Position numbers and translations under genes: made by a program | Origin: Alphaproteobacteria bacterium | GTDB lineage: Bacteria; Pseudomonadota; Alphaproteobacteria; UBA8366; GCA-2717185 | DNA length: 37,313 bases | NCBI GenBank assembly: GCA_021774435.1 | Contig: JAJFJB010000145.1 | Location: forward strand, 1 to 37,313 | Direction of reading: 5' to 3' | Shown here: piece by piece, positions 23,926 through 32,797 of the stretch | Layout: each line of letters opens with the position of its first letter | How positions within the stretch are numbered: the first letter of the stretch is position 1 | Notes under the pieces: generated by a model | Told to the model about the DNA's origin: nothing | What the model saw: only the letters and a program-made list of their open reading frames with translations | Database searches by the model: none

Positions 23926-25137
23926 CTATTCCGCCGCGACAACCGCTGATCGGCGTCCAACCAGCACTTCGTTTCCAGGTTCTGGCCGATTTGGCACATT
24001 GCATGCCATCAAAAGCGACATGGCGGCCATCGCGGTACCGGAGAGAAAGACGGAGGCCGGCGAGATAAGCCAAAGCGCGCCGAATGCCGCGGGAATGACG
24101 ACCGCCGCAATATGACTGATCGTAAAGCTGACACCCGCTGTCGATGCAATATCCGCCGGATCTGCAATCTTCTGAAAATAGGTCTTTATGGCAATTGCCA
24201 GCGCGAAAAATACATGGTCAGCGATATACAGACCCGCGGCGACCGTCGCATTATCGACGAAGGCATAAGCGGTGAATATGACGATTAGACCGACATATTC
24301 TAGAATCAGCGCTTTCCGCTCACCCCATTTGCTAATCAGGCGCCCAATTCGCGGCGCGAGCCAGACACTGATGGCAGCGTTGACAAGAAACAGGATCGAA
24401 ATCGCACCGACGGAGTAGCCAAATTTCTCTACCATGAGAAAACCGGCAAACACGACAAAAATTTGCCGCCGGGCGCCCGACATGAACGTCAGCGCGTAAT
24501 ACAGCCAATAGCGCGTCCGCAAGACCATATGCTTGTTCTGCGCCACTTTTTGCGGGAACTGCGGGAATGCAGCCCAACTAAAGAACACCAAAGCCACCGC
24601 GATACCACCGCCAAGCAGATACACCCAATGAAACGCCATGTTCAGTAGGTCGAAGGATAGCCATATCAAACCGAACGTGACGATCGAGGTGAAGGAACGC
24701 ACGGCGATCAACTTGCCCAACGTTTCAGGCGTGCGTTTCACATCAATCCATTGCAGCGCGAGCGACGATTGCACGGTCTCGTAATAATGAAAGCCGATCG
24801 ACATCAGGACGGTCGTGCAATAGAGACCCAGAATTGTTGGAAAAAATCCGGTCAGCGCCGTGCCGATGCCAAGCAAAAGCAGGGAAAAGAGCGCCAGCGG
24901 TTGCTCGCGAAACCAAAGCAACAGGAATACAGTTGTAAAGGCGAGAAAGCCCGGCACCTCGCGCAAGCTCTGCAGTACCCCCATCTCCCAGCCGGTGAAA
25001 CCGGCCTGTTCGATGGCGAAATTATTGAGCAGCGCATGCCAAACCGCGAAGCCGAGCGTTGACGATGCCGCCATGACATACAATAGGATTTCCGGGCGCT
25101 GCCAGCTGCGCGCCCGTAGAGACTGAAGTTTACGCAT
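23926..25137 (-). CDS. MFS transporter
   Basis: A 403-residue protein with about twelve hydrophobic helices, in two sets of six around a loop near residues 195-205 ('PQKVAQNKHMVLRTRYWL'). Major facilitator proteins move small molecules across the inner membrane using ion gradients. 'APRIGRLISKWGERKAL' resembles the conserved loop between helices 8 and 9. It is the last gene of a tight operon, starting eight bases after the VOC gene's stop, so it probably carries the substrate or product of the hydrolases upstream. Ligand not predictable. Confidence 0.85.
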   Translation of the reverse strand: MRKLQSLRARSWQRPEILLYVMAASSTLGFAVWHALLNNFAIEQAGFTGWEMGVLQSLREVPGFLAFTTVFLLLWFREQPLALFSLLLLGIGTALTGFFPTILGLYCTTVLMSIGFHYYETVQSSLALQWIDVKRTPETLGKLIAVRSFTSIVTFGLIWLSFDLLNMAFHWVYLLGGGIAVALVFFSWAAFPQFPQKVAQNKHMVLRTRYWLYYALTFMSGARRQIFVVFAGFLMVEKFGYSVGAISILFLVNAAISVWLAPRIGRLISKWGERKALILEYVGLIVIFTAYAFVDNATVAAGLYIADHVFFALAIAIKTYFQKIADPADIASTAGVSFTISHIAAVVIPAAFGALWLISPASVFLSGTAMAAMSLLMACNVPNRPEPGNEVLVGRRSAVVAAE

Positions 25138-25145
25138 GTGGGTAC

Positions 25146-25535
25146 TTAATACGGTGGACCTTTCAGTTCCACCGTATTTCCATCCGGATCTTTGATATAG
25201 ATCGACGGCCCATCGCCTTCCGCGCCGTACCGGGACTTGGACGGCTCGGACTCAATATCATGCTCTGAGAGGAAGGCATGGATCGCGTCCTCATCGAACT
25301 TATCCAGCCGCAGTGCAAAATGATCCATGTTCCCGGGGCCGTCGGGCGGTGGGTTTTCCTTGGCATCGAACAAATCGATCATCGCTGCCCCGGCCCGCAT
25401 TTGTATAAGCCCAATGTTGTCGACGCGGCGCTCCACTTCACATCCAAGGATTTCGCAATAGAACCGGATTGCACGCTCCAGATCCGCTGCACGTATGACA
25501 ACATGATCAATATTTCGGATTTCTATGGCGCTCAT
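25146..25535 (-). CDS. VOC family protein (glyoxalase/dioxygenase-like)
   Basis: A 129-residue VOC protein with metal-ligand positions in place: His11 in 'NIDHVVIRAADLERAIRFY', a second His in 'GNMDHFALRLD' and Glu in 'IKDPDGNTVELKG'. This pattern fits an active metal-dependent lyase, isomerase or ring-cleaving member. GAGG precedes the ATG. It lies nine bases after the alpha/beta hydrolase stop and eight before the MFS start, so it belongs to the four-gene operon 27431-23926. Confidence 0.88.
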   Translation of the reverse strand: MSAIEIRNIDHVVIRAADLERAIRFYCEILGCEVERRVDNIGLIQMRAGAAMIDLFDAKENPPPDGPGNMDHFALRLDKFDEDAIHAFLSEHDIESEPSKSRYGAEGDGPSIYIKDPDGNTVELKGPPY

Positions 25536-25544
25536 TCCAACACC

Positions 25545-26324
25545 TCAGCGGCAATGTTGCTTCAAAAAAGCACCAACGGTTCGATTGAACGCATCAGGCG
25601 TCTCAAAATACGGCGAATGTCCCGCTGTCGGCAACTCGATTAGTTCCGCACCTGGCATCAGGGCCGCGACTTCGCGGATGGCAGCCGGCGGAAAGACGAC
25701 ATCATTTTCACTGGTGATCAGCAATGTCGGAACCGAAAGCGCGGCCAATGCCTCTTCCGCTACGGGATTATCCCGTTTTGCGATTTGGGTTCGGACTTCA
25801 GGCGTTAACTGTGCGTTTAACGAGCTGATCTGCGCGTAAAGGAATGCCAGTTCCGGATGGCTTTCCGTAAAACTGCCGTGCAAGGCGACATTCCCAAACC
25901 CTTCTTTTGCAAACCGCTCCCGCGCGATTTTGATGTTTTCAGCGACGAGCGGCGTGAAAACGCCGCCCGACGTGTTGCTGAGCACAAGACAGGAAACCCG
26001 GTCCGGTCGCTCCAATGCCGCACGGAGCCCGGTCCAGCCGCCCATCGACTGACACACAATCGCCGTGCGCTCGATCCCCTCCGCATCGAGAATCGCCATC
26101 AGATCATCGCCAAATTTGGTACGATCGAAATCTTCCGGCCGACAGGCACTGCGGCCATACAGACGATGATCGAATACGATCATGCGATAATTCTGCGAGA
26201 AGACTGGTACTTGCTGCCACCAGCTCGCGGCGTTTCCGCCTGCCCCATGCGCAAAGGCGACGGCTGCCCCCTCGCCAAGCGCCTCGTAATAGATCGACGC
26301 GCCGTCCGCCTGCACAAACGCCAT
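25545..26324 (-). CDS. Alpha/beta hydrolase
   Basis: A 259-residue alpha/beta hydrolase with nucleophile Ser93 in 'VCQSMGGW', acid Asp208 in 'TSENDVVFPP' and His236 in 'TAGHSPYFE'; 'AHGAGGNAASWWQQVP' forms the oxyanion region. It resembles the ester, lactone and C-C hydrolases of catabolic pathways such as 3-oxoadipate enol-lactonase, but the exact reaction is open. There is no signal peptide. The ATG at 26324 is three bases past the stop of the serine hydrolase gene, so translation is likely coupled. Confidence 0.88.
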   Translation of the reverse strand: MAFVQADGASIYYEALGEGAAVAFAHGAGGNAASWWQQVPVFSQNYRMIVFDHRLYGRSACRPEDFDRTKFGDDLMAILDAEGIERTAIVCQSMGGWTGLRAALERPDRVSCLVLSNTSGGVFTPLVAENIKIARERFAKEGFGNVALHGSFTESHPELAFLYAQISSLNAQLTPEVRTQIAKRDNPVAEEALAALSVPTLLITSENDVVFPPAAIREVAALMPGAELIELPTAGHSPYFETPDAFNRTVGAFLKQHCR

Positions 26325-26327
26325 AGC

Positions 26328-27431
26328 CTACTTCAGGCTCGCCATAACGTGACCAACAAGATCGTTCGCCTTGGCATCATGGACCCAGCGCGCCACCACT
26401 ACCAACCGGTGCTCCGGTTCGATCCAGATGATGTTCTGACCCGCGCCGAGCGCAAAGAAACTGCTCTCCGGCGCCTGGCTGTAATGTGCCCCATTGGTAT
26501 TCAGCCACCAAAGGTAACCATAGGTCTTCTTGATATCGCATGGTGTGGAGAGCGCATCGATCCAGCTTTCCGGGATGAGTTGCTGCCCCTCCCACGCGCC
26601 GCGCTGCAGGATTAGCTGCCCCACGCGCGCATGGTCATGACTGTTGATCCACAAGCCACCGCCCCAATGGGCACCGCCCGGAACCGATGCCATCACTTCG
26701 CCATCGATCTCGAAGAAGGAATTGCGGTAATGCTGCCACTGCCAAGTGTCGGACGCGCCAATGGGATCCATGATCCTTGTTTTAAGTATTTCAGGCAGAG
26801 GACGGCGAAACACCTGCATCAAGCACAGGCTCAGCCGATTGACGCGCACGTCGTTATATTCCCAGAACGTCCCCGGCTTCTGTAGCTCGCGCTTCGTACC
26901 CTTCTTGGTATTGTCAACGGATACACCTAGTCGCCGGTTATGATCGACGACATCCGGTTTGTCCCAGAGCGACCCTTCCCATTCGCTGGTTTGGTGCAAG
27001 AGATGTCGCCAAGTGATGCTTTCGTTCTGCGGCGTATCGAACGCCGCATCAATCGCATAGTCGCGCACGGGATCATCAACGTCGCGGATCAAACCATCCC
27101 CAATCGCGATACCCGCTAAGACCGACAAGTAGCTTTTGGTGGCACTAAAGGTCATATCGACACGGCTTGTATCTCCCCAGGATGCGACGATCGCACCATC
27201 CTTGAGAATCAGGCCGTTTGGTCCACCGCGATCCTTCGTCTTGCCCAGCACTTCGTTCCAGGGCGGTTTTTCCGCTGCCTTTTGAACCGATACGAGGCCA
27301 CCACTCAAGTCACGGGGCCACGGCGTCTCCGACGCTTCAGCAAAGGCGACCGCATCGGCAAGTTTAGCTGTATCAAAACCAAGGTCCGCCGGATCAGCGT
27401 TTCGCAACCCACCGAGTTGGACATCATCCAT
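26328..27431 (-). CDS. Serine hydrolase (beta-lactamase/class C-like family)
   Basis: A 367-residue member of the penicillin-binding/beta-lactamase superfamily of esterases and peptidases. The catalytic S-x-x-K is Ser96-Ala-Thr-Lys99 in 'TFSATKSYLSV'; Tyr192 in 'WEYNDVRVNRL' fits the second motif, and 'FFALGAGQNIIW' lies where the third strand motif occurs. No signal peptide is visible, so it is probably cytoplasmic, unlike true beta-lactamases. AAGGAG precedes the ATG at 27431. It is the first gene of the four-gene operon and lies 35 bases after glnK on the same strand. Confidence 0.86.
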   Translation of the reverse strand: MDDVQLGGLRNADPADLGFDTAKLADAVAFAEASETPWPRDLSGGLVSVQKAAEKPPWNEVLGKTKDRGGPNGLILKDGAIVASWGDTSRVDMTFSATKSYLSVLAGIAIGDGLIRDVDDPVRDYAIDAAFDTPQNESITWRHLLHQTSEWEGSLWDKPDVVDHNRRLGVSVDNTKKGTKRELQKPGTFWEYNDVRVNRLSLCLMQVFRRPLPEILKTRIMDPIGASDTWQWQHYRNSFFEIDGEVMASVPGGAHWGGGLWINSHDHARVGQLILQRGAWEGQQLIPESWIDALSTPCDIKKTYGYLWWLNTNGAHYSQAPESSFFALGAGQNIIWIEPEHRLVVVARWVHDAKANDLVGHVMASLK

Positions 27432-27466
27432 TCATGCTCTCCTTCTCGGCCCCTTGCGGTTCGTCG

Positions 27467-27805
27467 CTACAGGGCTTCATCTCCAGTTTCACCGGTGCGA
27501 ATGCGTACGGCACTAGACACGTCATACACGAAAATCTTGCCGTCGCCTATCTTGCCAGTTTTTGCCGCGTCCAGAATTGCCTCCACGGCCTGATCGACAA
27601 CATCATCCGCGACAACTACTTCAACGCGGACCTTGGGCAGGAAGTTCACTGTATACTCGGCACCGCGATAAATCTCGGTATGGCCCTTTTGCCGCCCATA
27701 TCCTTTGACTTCGGTTGCGGTCATGCCCTCGACACCAACCCCTGTCAACGCCTCCCGCACCTGATCAAGCTTATGCGGTTTAATTACGGCCATTACCATC
27801 TTCAT
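27467..27805 (-). CDS. glnK: PII signal protein
   Basis: A 112-residue PII protein with the T-loop 'YRGAEYTVNFLPK' carrying the uridylylation site Tyr51, and the ATP-binding 'KGYGRQKGHTE' and 'TGKIGDGKIFV' segments. PII proteins sense 2-oxoglutarate, ATP and ADP, and in the GlnK form block AmtB when ammonium rises. The ATG at 27805 follows AGGAG by seven bases. It lies 52 bases downstream of amtB, the reverse of the usual glnK-amtB order. Confidence 0.96.
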   Translation of the reverse strand: MKMVMAVIKPHKLDQVREALTGVGVEGMTATEVKGYGRQKGHTEIYRGAEYTVNFLPKVRVEVVVADDVVDQAVEAILDAAKTGKIGDGKIFVYDVSSAVRIRTGETGDEAL

Positions 27806-27857
27806 GGCGTATCTCCTGTTTCTAAACCGATATAACGCTTTTTCTAATCAAAATTCC

Positions 27858-29165
27858 TTACAAATCGTAACCGCGCTCGCCATGCGATGTGATATCCAGT
27901 CCTTCGATCTCGTCCTCATCGGCAACCCGTAGGCCAAAGATTGCGCCCGAAATTTTGAGGATCACATAGCTCGCAACCGCCGACCAAATGGCAACCGAAA
28001 CGATGCCGATGACCTGCACACCAACCTGCTTGCCGACCGTCATCCCCTCGGCCAAACCAAGTCCCTGGAATGTCGCCGTCGCCAGCAATGATACCAGAAC
28101 CGTACCAAGCGCACCGCCAACACCATGTACCGCGAACACATCCAAGGAATCGTCGATCTTTATCGTTTGTTTGATAAATGTTGTCATCCATTGACAGACA
28201 ACGCCAGCCACAACACCGATAATCAGTGCGCCCATCGGGCCTACGAAACCAGACGCAGGTGTAATGGTCGCAAGTCCGGCAACCATGCCCGTGACGATAC
28301 CGATGAGGCTGGGCTTTCCAAACTTGATCCATTCCACAGCAGCCCAGCTAAGCGACGCGGCGGCAGCCGAAATATGAGTGACGACCATGGCCATGCCCGC
28401 ATTGCCATCCGCAGCAAGGGCACTACCCGCATTGAAGCCAAACCAACCGACCCAAAGCATTGCGGCGCCGGTCATTACCATGCCGGGATTATGCGGCGGT
28501 CGGACCTGATCGGGGAAACCTCTGCGGCCACCAAGCATCTTCGCGAAAACGAGCGCGGAGACACCCGCTGTCACATGCACAACGATTCCGCCGGCAAAAT
28601 CCATCACGCCCATCTCGGCGAGCCAACCACCGCCCCAAACCCAATGCGTCACAGGCGCGTACACCACGATCAGCCAGACGGCGCTAAAAAACAAAACCGT
28701 GGAAAATTTTACACGCTCCGGATATGCGCCAACAATAAGTGCCGGCGTGATGATCGCGAATGTCATTTGAAAGGCAAAGAATACGGTTTCCGGAATGGAC
28801 CCAGAAAGCGTGTCCGGGCCAATTCCAGCGAGGAATGCCTTGCTCAACCCGCCAACAATCTGGTTCGCACCACCACCATCACTGAACGCCAAACTATAGC
28901 CAACAGCAAGCCACAAGACGGAAGCCACGCAACAAATAGCGAAACAATGCATTAGCACGGAAAGCACACTGCTGGCGCGTACAAGCCCGGCGTAGAAGAG
29001 CGCCAATCCCGGCAATGTCATAAATAAAACCAATGCTGTGGATGTTAGAATCCACGCCGTATCACCGCCACTGAGCGTATCTGCCGCAAAAGCCGGTACG
29101 GGCCAATACAGAAACATAGCGGCCAAAATTCCGACCGCACCGTTTGTTAAACGCGCAATTGCCAT
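27858..29165 (-). CDS. amtB: Ammonium transporter
   Basis: A 435-residue Amt channel with an N-terminal signal peptide (cut near 'VPAFAAD') and eleven membrane helices. The twin histidines of the pore are in 'GGIVVHVTAGVSALVF' and 'VFAVHGVGGALGT'; 'FYAGLVRASSVLSVLMH' is the typical segment of the second helix. The C-terminal tail ends in 'EIEGLDITSHGERGYDL', a conserved GlnK-responsive tail. ATG 29165 follows GGGGAGGG; upstream in-frame codons to 29276 are not needed. I looked for a -24/-12 (sigma-54) promoter upstream and found no good match. Confidence 0.95.
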   Translation of the reverse strand: MAIARLTNGAVGILAAMFLYWPVPAFAADTLSGGDTAWILTSTALVLFMTLPGLALFYAGLVRASSVLSVLMHCFAICCVASVLWLAVGYSLAFSDGGGANQIVGGLSKAFLAGIGPDTLSGSIPETVFFAFQMTFAIITPALIVGAYPERVKFSTVLFFSAVWLIVVYAPVTHWVWGGGWLAEMGVMDFAGGIVVHVTAGVSALVFAKMLGGRRGFPDQVRPPHNPGMVMTGAAMLWVGWFGFNAGSALAADGNAGMAMVVTHISAAAASLSWAAVEWIKFGKPSLIGIVTGMVAGLATITPASGFVGPMGALIIGVVAGVVCQWMTTFIKQTIKIDDSLDVFAVHGVGGALGTVLVSLLATATFQGLGLAEGMTVGKQVGVQVIGIVSVAIWSAVASYVILKISGAIFGLRVADEDEIEGLDITSHGERGYDL

Positions 29166-29340
29166 AACACCCTCCCCAACGCTTTTTATTGCGGCATTGC
29201 CTGCCGTTCCGATTAGCCGTGAACATAAGCGAGAAGCAGCCCGGCATCCAGCCCCTGTCGACACGTCTCTTCCCAATAAGATAGCCGTCTGAGAATGGCT
29301 CTGTTACGCTGCTGGCCTAGATTAACTGTTGCGACACAAA

Positions 29341-30072
29341 ATGTCCGGCAAAGATACGCAAGAGTCGCAATCACCAATTTCAAACGTCAGTAGTAGACAG
29401 TTCCTGGCCGTCCTGCTTTTCGGTGGTCTCGGCATCTTGGCATTGGCCTTCGCCTATATCGGGTTGGCCAAATCAGGGGTCTTACAGAATATTAACTCTT
29501 CCTATCTCGATCTTTCATTCGGGTTTCTGGCGTATTTTATTTTCCTGATGGTTGTCTCCATTGTCATCATGCGTTCCCGGGATTCCGCTTGGTCCGATAT
29601 CGGGATTCGGCGATGCGATCCGGCTCTCTTATTGAACGCGGGGTTTCTCGCGCTGCTATGGGTAGGCATCTCATCTGCGATCTACGCCGCAGCGGGGATC
29701 TGGGAAATCGCTCTGGCTGAAGGCGCAAATATGATCGCGCCGTTTCGGAGCGATACCGCCTTGATAGTGGGTCTGCTGATTTTGGCCGGCCCGGTCGCGG
29801 CAATTGTCGAAGAGATCGTCTTTCGGGGCATGCTCTACGGCTGGCTCCGGCGCCGTCTGGGTGTCACTGTCGCGGCAATCGTCAGCGCCCTGATTTTCAC
29901 GTCCGCGCATTTCTACATTTTTGTCGCGGGTATCGCGGCAGCTCTCGAAATGACCGTCTTGGCGATCTTGCTCGCATTATTGTACGAACTCAGCCGGTCC
30001 CTTTGGCCCAGCATCTTCTGTCATGCGCTAAACAACCTTCTGCTGCTCTCGCTCTATCTTTATCGGGGCTAG
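29341..30072 (+). CDS. CPBP family intramembrane glutamic endopeptidase
   Basis: A 243-residue membrane protein with the CPBP (CAAX protease/Abi) motifs: Glu157-Glu158 in 'IVEEIVFRGMLYGWL', His190 in 'FTSAHFYIF' and His228 in 'FCHALNNLLLL'. Around seven hydrophobic helices are visible. Relatives process prenylated proteins in eukaryotes; in bacteria they serve bacteriocin immunity, sigma-factor signalling or unknown tasks. ATG 29341 has no clear ribosome site. It diverges from amtB across 175 bases and precedes the carboxyltransferase by 41 bases. Confidence 0.88.
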   Translation: MSGKDTQESQSPISNVSSRQFLAVLLFGGLGILALAFAYIGLAKSGVLQNINSSYLDLSFGFLAYFIFLMVVSIVIMRSRDSAWSDIGIRRCDPALLLNAGFLALLWVGISSAIYAAAGIWEIALAEGANMIAPFRSDTALIVGLLILAGPVAAIVEEIVFRGMLYGWLRRRLGVTVAAIVSALIFTSAHFYIFVAGIAAALEMTVLAILLALLYELSRSLWPSIFCHALNNLLLLSLYLYRG

Positions 30073-30113
30073 CACGCAACACTGAGCGAGGCACCGACGA
30101 AATCAGGAGAAAC

Positions 30114-31685
30114 ATGATGCCCGAGACAGGATCGCGGGACCTGTTGAAACAAATCGAGATAGCCCGGCAAGACGTTCTCGACGAAGGGCGGCCGGACGCC
30201 GTCGCCAAACGCCGGTCATTCGACATGATGACGGCCCGAGAACGAGTTTCCGCCCTCGTCGACGATGGTGTCATCCGAGAATTCGGCAGCCTCGTGGAGC
30301 CGCATCGGGATAATGAACTCAACCGCGATCTTGTAGCACCGGCCGACGGCATCATTACAGGCACCGGCAAAATCGACGACCGTTACGTAAATGTCGTGGC
30401 GCATGACTATACGGTGTATGGCGGGAGCAGCGGCAAGGTTGGCGGTCTGAAGCTTGCTCGCGCCGTGCAACGCTCCATCGATCGGGGGTTGCCCATCGTC
30501 ATGCTCTTGGAAGGCGGCGGGCACCGCATTCAGGATGGAATGAACGCGGCGCATTTCGCCGGCGCGTCCCCTGTGTTTCAGAACATGGCGCGGACATCCG
30601 GTTGGATCCCCTCGGTCGCCGCGATGATGGGACAAGGCTTTGCCGGCCCGACAAACTATTCAGCACTATCGGACTTTGTCGTCATGGTCCGCGGCAAGGC
30701 GACCATGGGCATGGCGGGACCGGCCTTGGTCAAAGCCGGCACGGGTGTGGAAATTTCGAAAGAAGATCTCGGCGGGGCGAAGCGACAGGCTTCGCAGCAA
30801 GGCATTGCGGATCTTGCCGTGGATAGTGAGGAGGAATGTCTCGAAGCCGTGCGAAAGTTTTTGTCCTACCTGCCGAGCAATGCCCGAGCGCCCCTGCCCA
30901 TCGTTCCTTGCGACGATCCAGCCGACCGGCGGGACGACAGCCTGTTTGACCTAATACCAGCCGATAGCCGCAAGGTCTACGACGTTCGCAAGGTCATCGA
31001 CGTTATCGCGGACAAAGACAGTGTCTTCGAACTGAAACCCGAATTCGCCCGGAATATCGTCACGAGCTTTATGCGTTTGGACGGCAGGCCCGTCGGCGTT
31101 GTCGCTAATCAAACACTGCGCAAGGGCGGCATACTCGATACGCCAGCCTGCGAAAAAGCATCGCACTTCATTGCCTTGTGCGATGCATTCGGCCTGCCGC
31201 TTGTGTTTCTCGTCGACGTGCCTGGATTTTCGATTGGACCCTCGGCAGAGGAGTCGGGGCTCGGTCGCCGCAGTGGCAGACTGTTCTTTGAAATCGGCAT
31301 CGCAACCGTGCCTAGGGTATCCGTCGTTCTGCGCAAGGGCTACGGCGGCGGCTATTTTGCGATGGCCGGCGGACGTAGCTTCGAGGCGGACGCCGCTTAC
31401 GCTTGGCCCACCGCCGAAATTTGTGCGATGTCGATCGAAGGCGCAGTCGATGTCGCCTTCCGCCGCGAATACCAAAGCGCTGAGGATCCGGCAAATAAAC
31501 GGCAGGAGATGATCGACCGGATCAAGACCCAAACGGCCGCATTGGGTGCCGCGCGCGATTTCGGTATCGACGACGTGATCGATCCACGCGATACGCGAGC
31601 ATTGTTGATCGAAACTTTTAATACGACGCCACGCCGCCGCCCTGACCGCAATCCGCCGCGATTTCGTGCTATCTCGCCGATCTGA
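30114..31685 (+). CDS. Acyl-CoA carboxylase carboxyltransferase (beta) subunit
   Basis: A 523-residue biotin-dependent carboxyltransferase of the propionyl/methylcrotonyl-CoA carboxylase beta group. It has the N- and C-terminal crotonase-like halves: 'VVAHDYTVYGGSSGKVGGLK', 'LLEGGGHRIQDGMN', then 'KPEFARNIVTSFMRLDGRPVGVVAN' and 'GYGGGYFAMAGG'. It transfers carboxyl from carboxybiotin to an acyl-CoA, so it needs an alpha subunit with biotin carboxylase and carrier, not found in this window. Two ATGs are adjacent (30114, 30117); the second sits seven bases after AGGAG and may be the real start. The acyl substrate is unknown. Confidence 0.9.
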   Translation: MMPETGSRDLLKQIEIARQDVLDEGRPDAVAKRRSFDMMTARERVSALVDDGVIREFGSLVEPHRDNELNRDLVAPADGIITGTGKIDDRYVNVVAHDYTVYGGSSGKVGGLKLARAVQRSIDRGLPIVMLLEGGGHRIQDGMNAAHFAGASPVFQNMARTSGWIPSVAAMMGQGFAGPTNYSALSDFVVMVRGKATMGMAGPALVKAGTGVEISKEDLGGAKRQASQQGIADLAVDSEEECLEAVRKFLSYLPSNARAPLPIVPCDDPADRRDDSLFDLIPADSRKVYDVRKVIDVIADKDSVFELKPEFARNIVTSFMRLDGRPVGVVANQTLRKGGILDTPACEKASHFIALCDAFGLPLVFLVDVPGFSIGPSAEESGLGRRSGRLFFEIGIATVPRVSVVLRKGYGGGYFAMAGGRSFEADAAYAWPTAEICAMSIEGAVDVAFRREYQSAEDPANKRQEMIDRIKTQTAALGAARDFGIDDVIDPRDTRALLIETFNTTPRRRPDRNPPRFRAISPI

Positions 31686-31752
31686 CTAGCTGGTGCGTTG
31701 ATGATCGGCCGACGCATCGTGTACAACGGTTGCGGATGTAAGGGGATAGCCT

Positions 31753-32769
31753 ATGCCACTAAACGTTCAGCCACTCCCGAATTCATCGTTCGGTTGCCTT
31801 GTTAACTTTTCCGGTGCAGATGACGCGCAGGCAGCCGTCTCTGCGGCGGAGGCCGAAAGGAATGCGCTCCCCGAAGCGCTCTTCGCCTCGCACGGTTTGC
31901 TGTTGATGAAAAGCATGAATGGGATCAATGCCGAGCCCTCGCTGCTGGCCCGGCTGAGCCGTTTATTCGGCCCGGAAGTCGAGAATTATCACCAGGCGCT
32001 GACGACATCGAATTACGTCCATATCGAAGTGCCCGAAATTTTCATCGTCTCGAACATACCTCCTGCGGATCGTGCGCCACCCGCGCGCCCGGACCCGCCA
32101 TTGACGGAAGACGGCAAATTGCCCGTACAATTCCCACACCGGAGGGGATGGCACACGGACCAAAGCTACAGGCGGCCACCGCCTGATATTTCCCTATTCT
32201 ATGCGGCGATCGCCGCGCCAAAAAACCAGGCGCAAACGCTTTATGCCGATGGAATCGCTGCTTATGAAGCACTTCCACCAGCCCTGAAGAAACGTGTCGA
32301 TGATCTTATCGGCATTCACGTTAAGCCCGGGGCCGGCCGTGCCGAATACGCCGTCCGCGCCGGCGACGAACCGCTCCCGCTCCAAGCACATGAATTGCCG
32401 CAACACCAACCCGTCGTGCGTGTCCACCCGGTGACCGGGCAGCGCGCGCTATATCTCTGCGAAGCCGGTCAGATGGATTGGATCGATGGTCCCTTTGTCG
32501 GCATGGCGCCCGGACCGGACGGCGATGGCGCGGCGCTGCTCTATGAGATCATGAGCCACCTGACACAGCGGGAATTCGTTTACGCCCATGAATGGGATCA
32601 AGGCGACCTCGTCATCTATGACAATCGCACCTTGCTTCATGCGGCAACCTGGTTCGATACCGACAACCATGAACGGCTGATGTGGCGCACGACGGTGCGC
32701 GGCAATCCGGGTCCGGAATATTTTGGCGAGCGAAAAAGTTGGATCCCTGCCACAGAGCCGAATGTATAA
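31753..32769 (+). CDS. TauD/TfdA-family dioxygenase
   Basis: A 338-residue Fe(II)/2-oxoglutarate dioxygenase. The iron ligands are His134 and Asp136 in 'GWHTDQSYR' and His296 in 'NRTLLHAATWF'; Arg312 in 'LMWRTTVRG' fits the 2-oxoglutarate anchor. The family includes taurine and 2,4-D dioxygenases. It has a proline-rich insert near residues 100-125. ATG 31753 follows AAGGGG. It lies 67 bases after the carboxyltransferase gene on the same strand and ends 28 bases from the convergent histidine kinase. Substrate unknown. Confidence 0.88.
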   Translation: MPLNVQPLPNSSFGCLVNFSGADDAQAAVSAAEAERNALPEALFASHGLLLMKSMNGINAEPSLLARLSRLFGPEVENYHQALTTSNYVHIEVPEIFIVSNIPPADRAPPARPDPPLTEDGKLPVQFPHRRGWHTDQSYRRPPPDISLFYAAIAAPKNQAQTLYADGIAAYEALPPALKKRVDDLIGIHVKPGAGRAEYAVRAGDEPLPLQAHELPQHQPVVRVHPVTGQRALYLCEAGQMDWIDGPFVGMAPGPDGDGAALLYEIMSHLTQREFVYAHEWDQGDLVIYDNRTLLHAATWFDTDNHERLMWRTTVRGNPGPEYFGERKSWIPATEPNV

Positions 32770-32797
32770 CTACTTTGAATTCGCGACGAAAGAAGTG

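Noticed and set aside
29166..29340. Sigma-54 promoter for amtB
   Set aside because: GG-N10-GC spacing was not met by any candidate on the minus strand.
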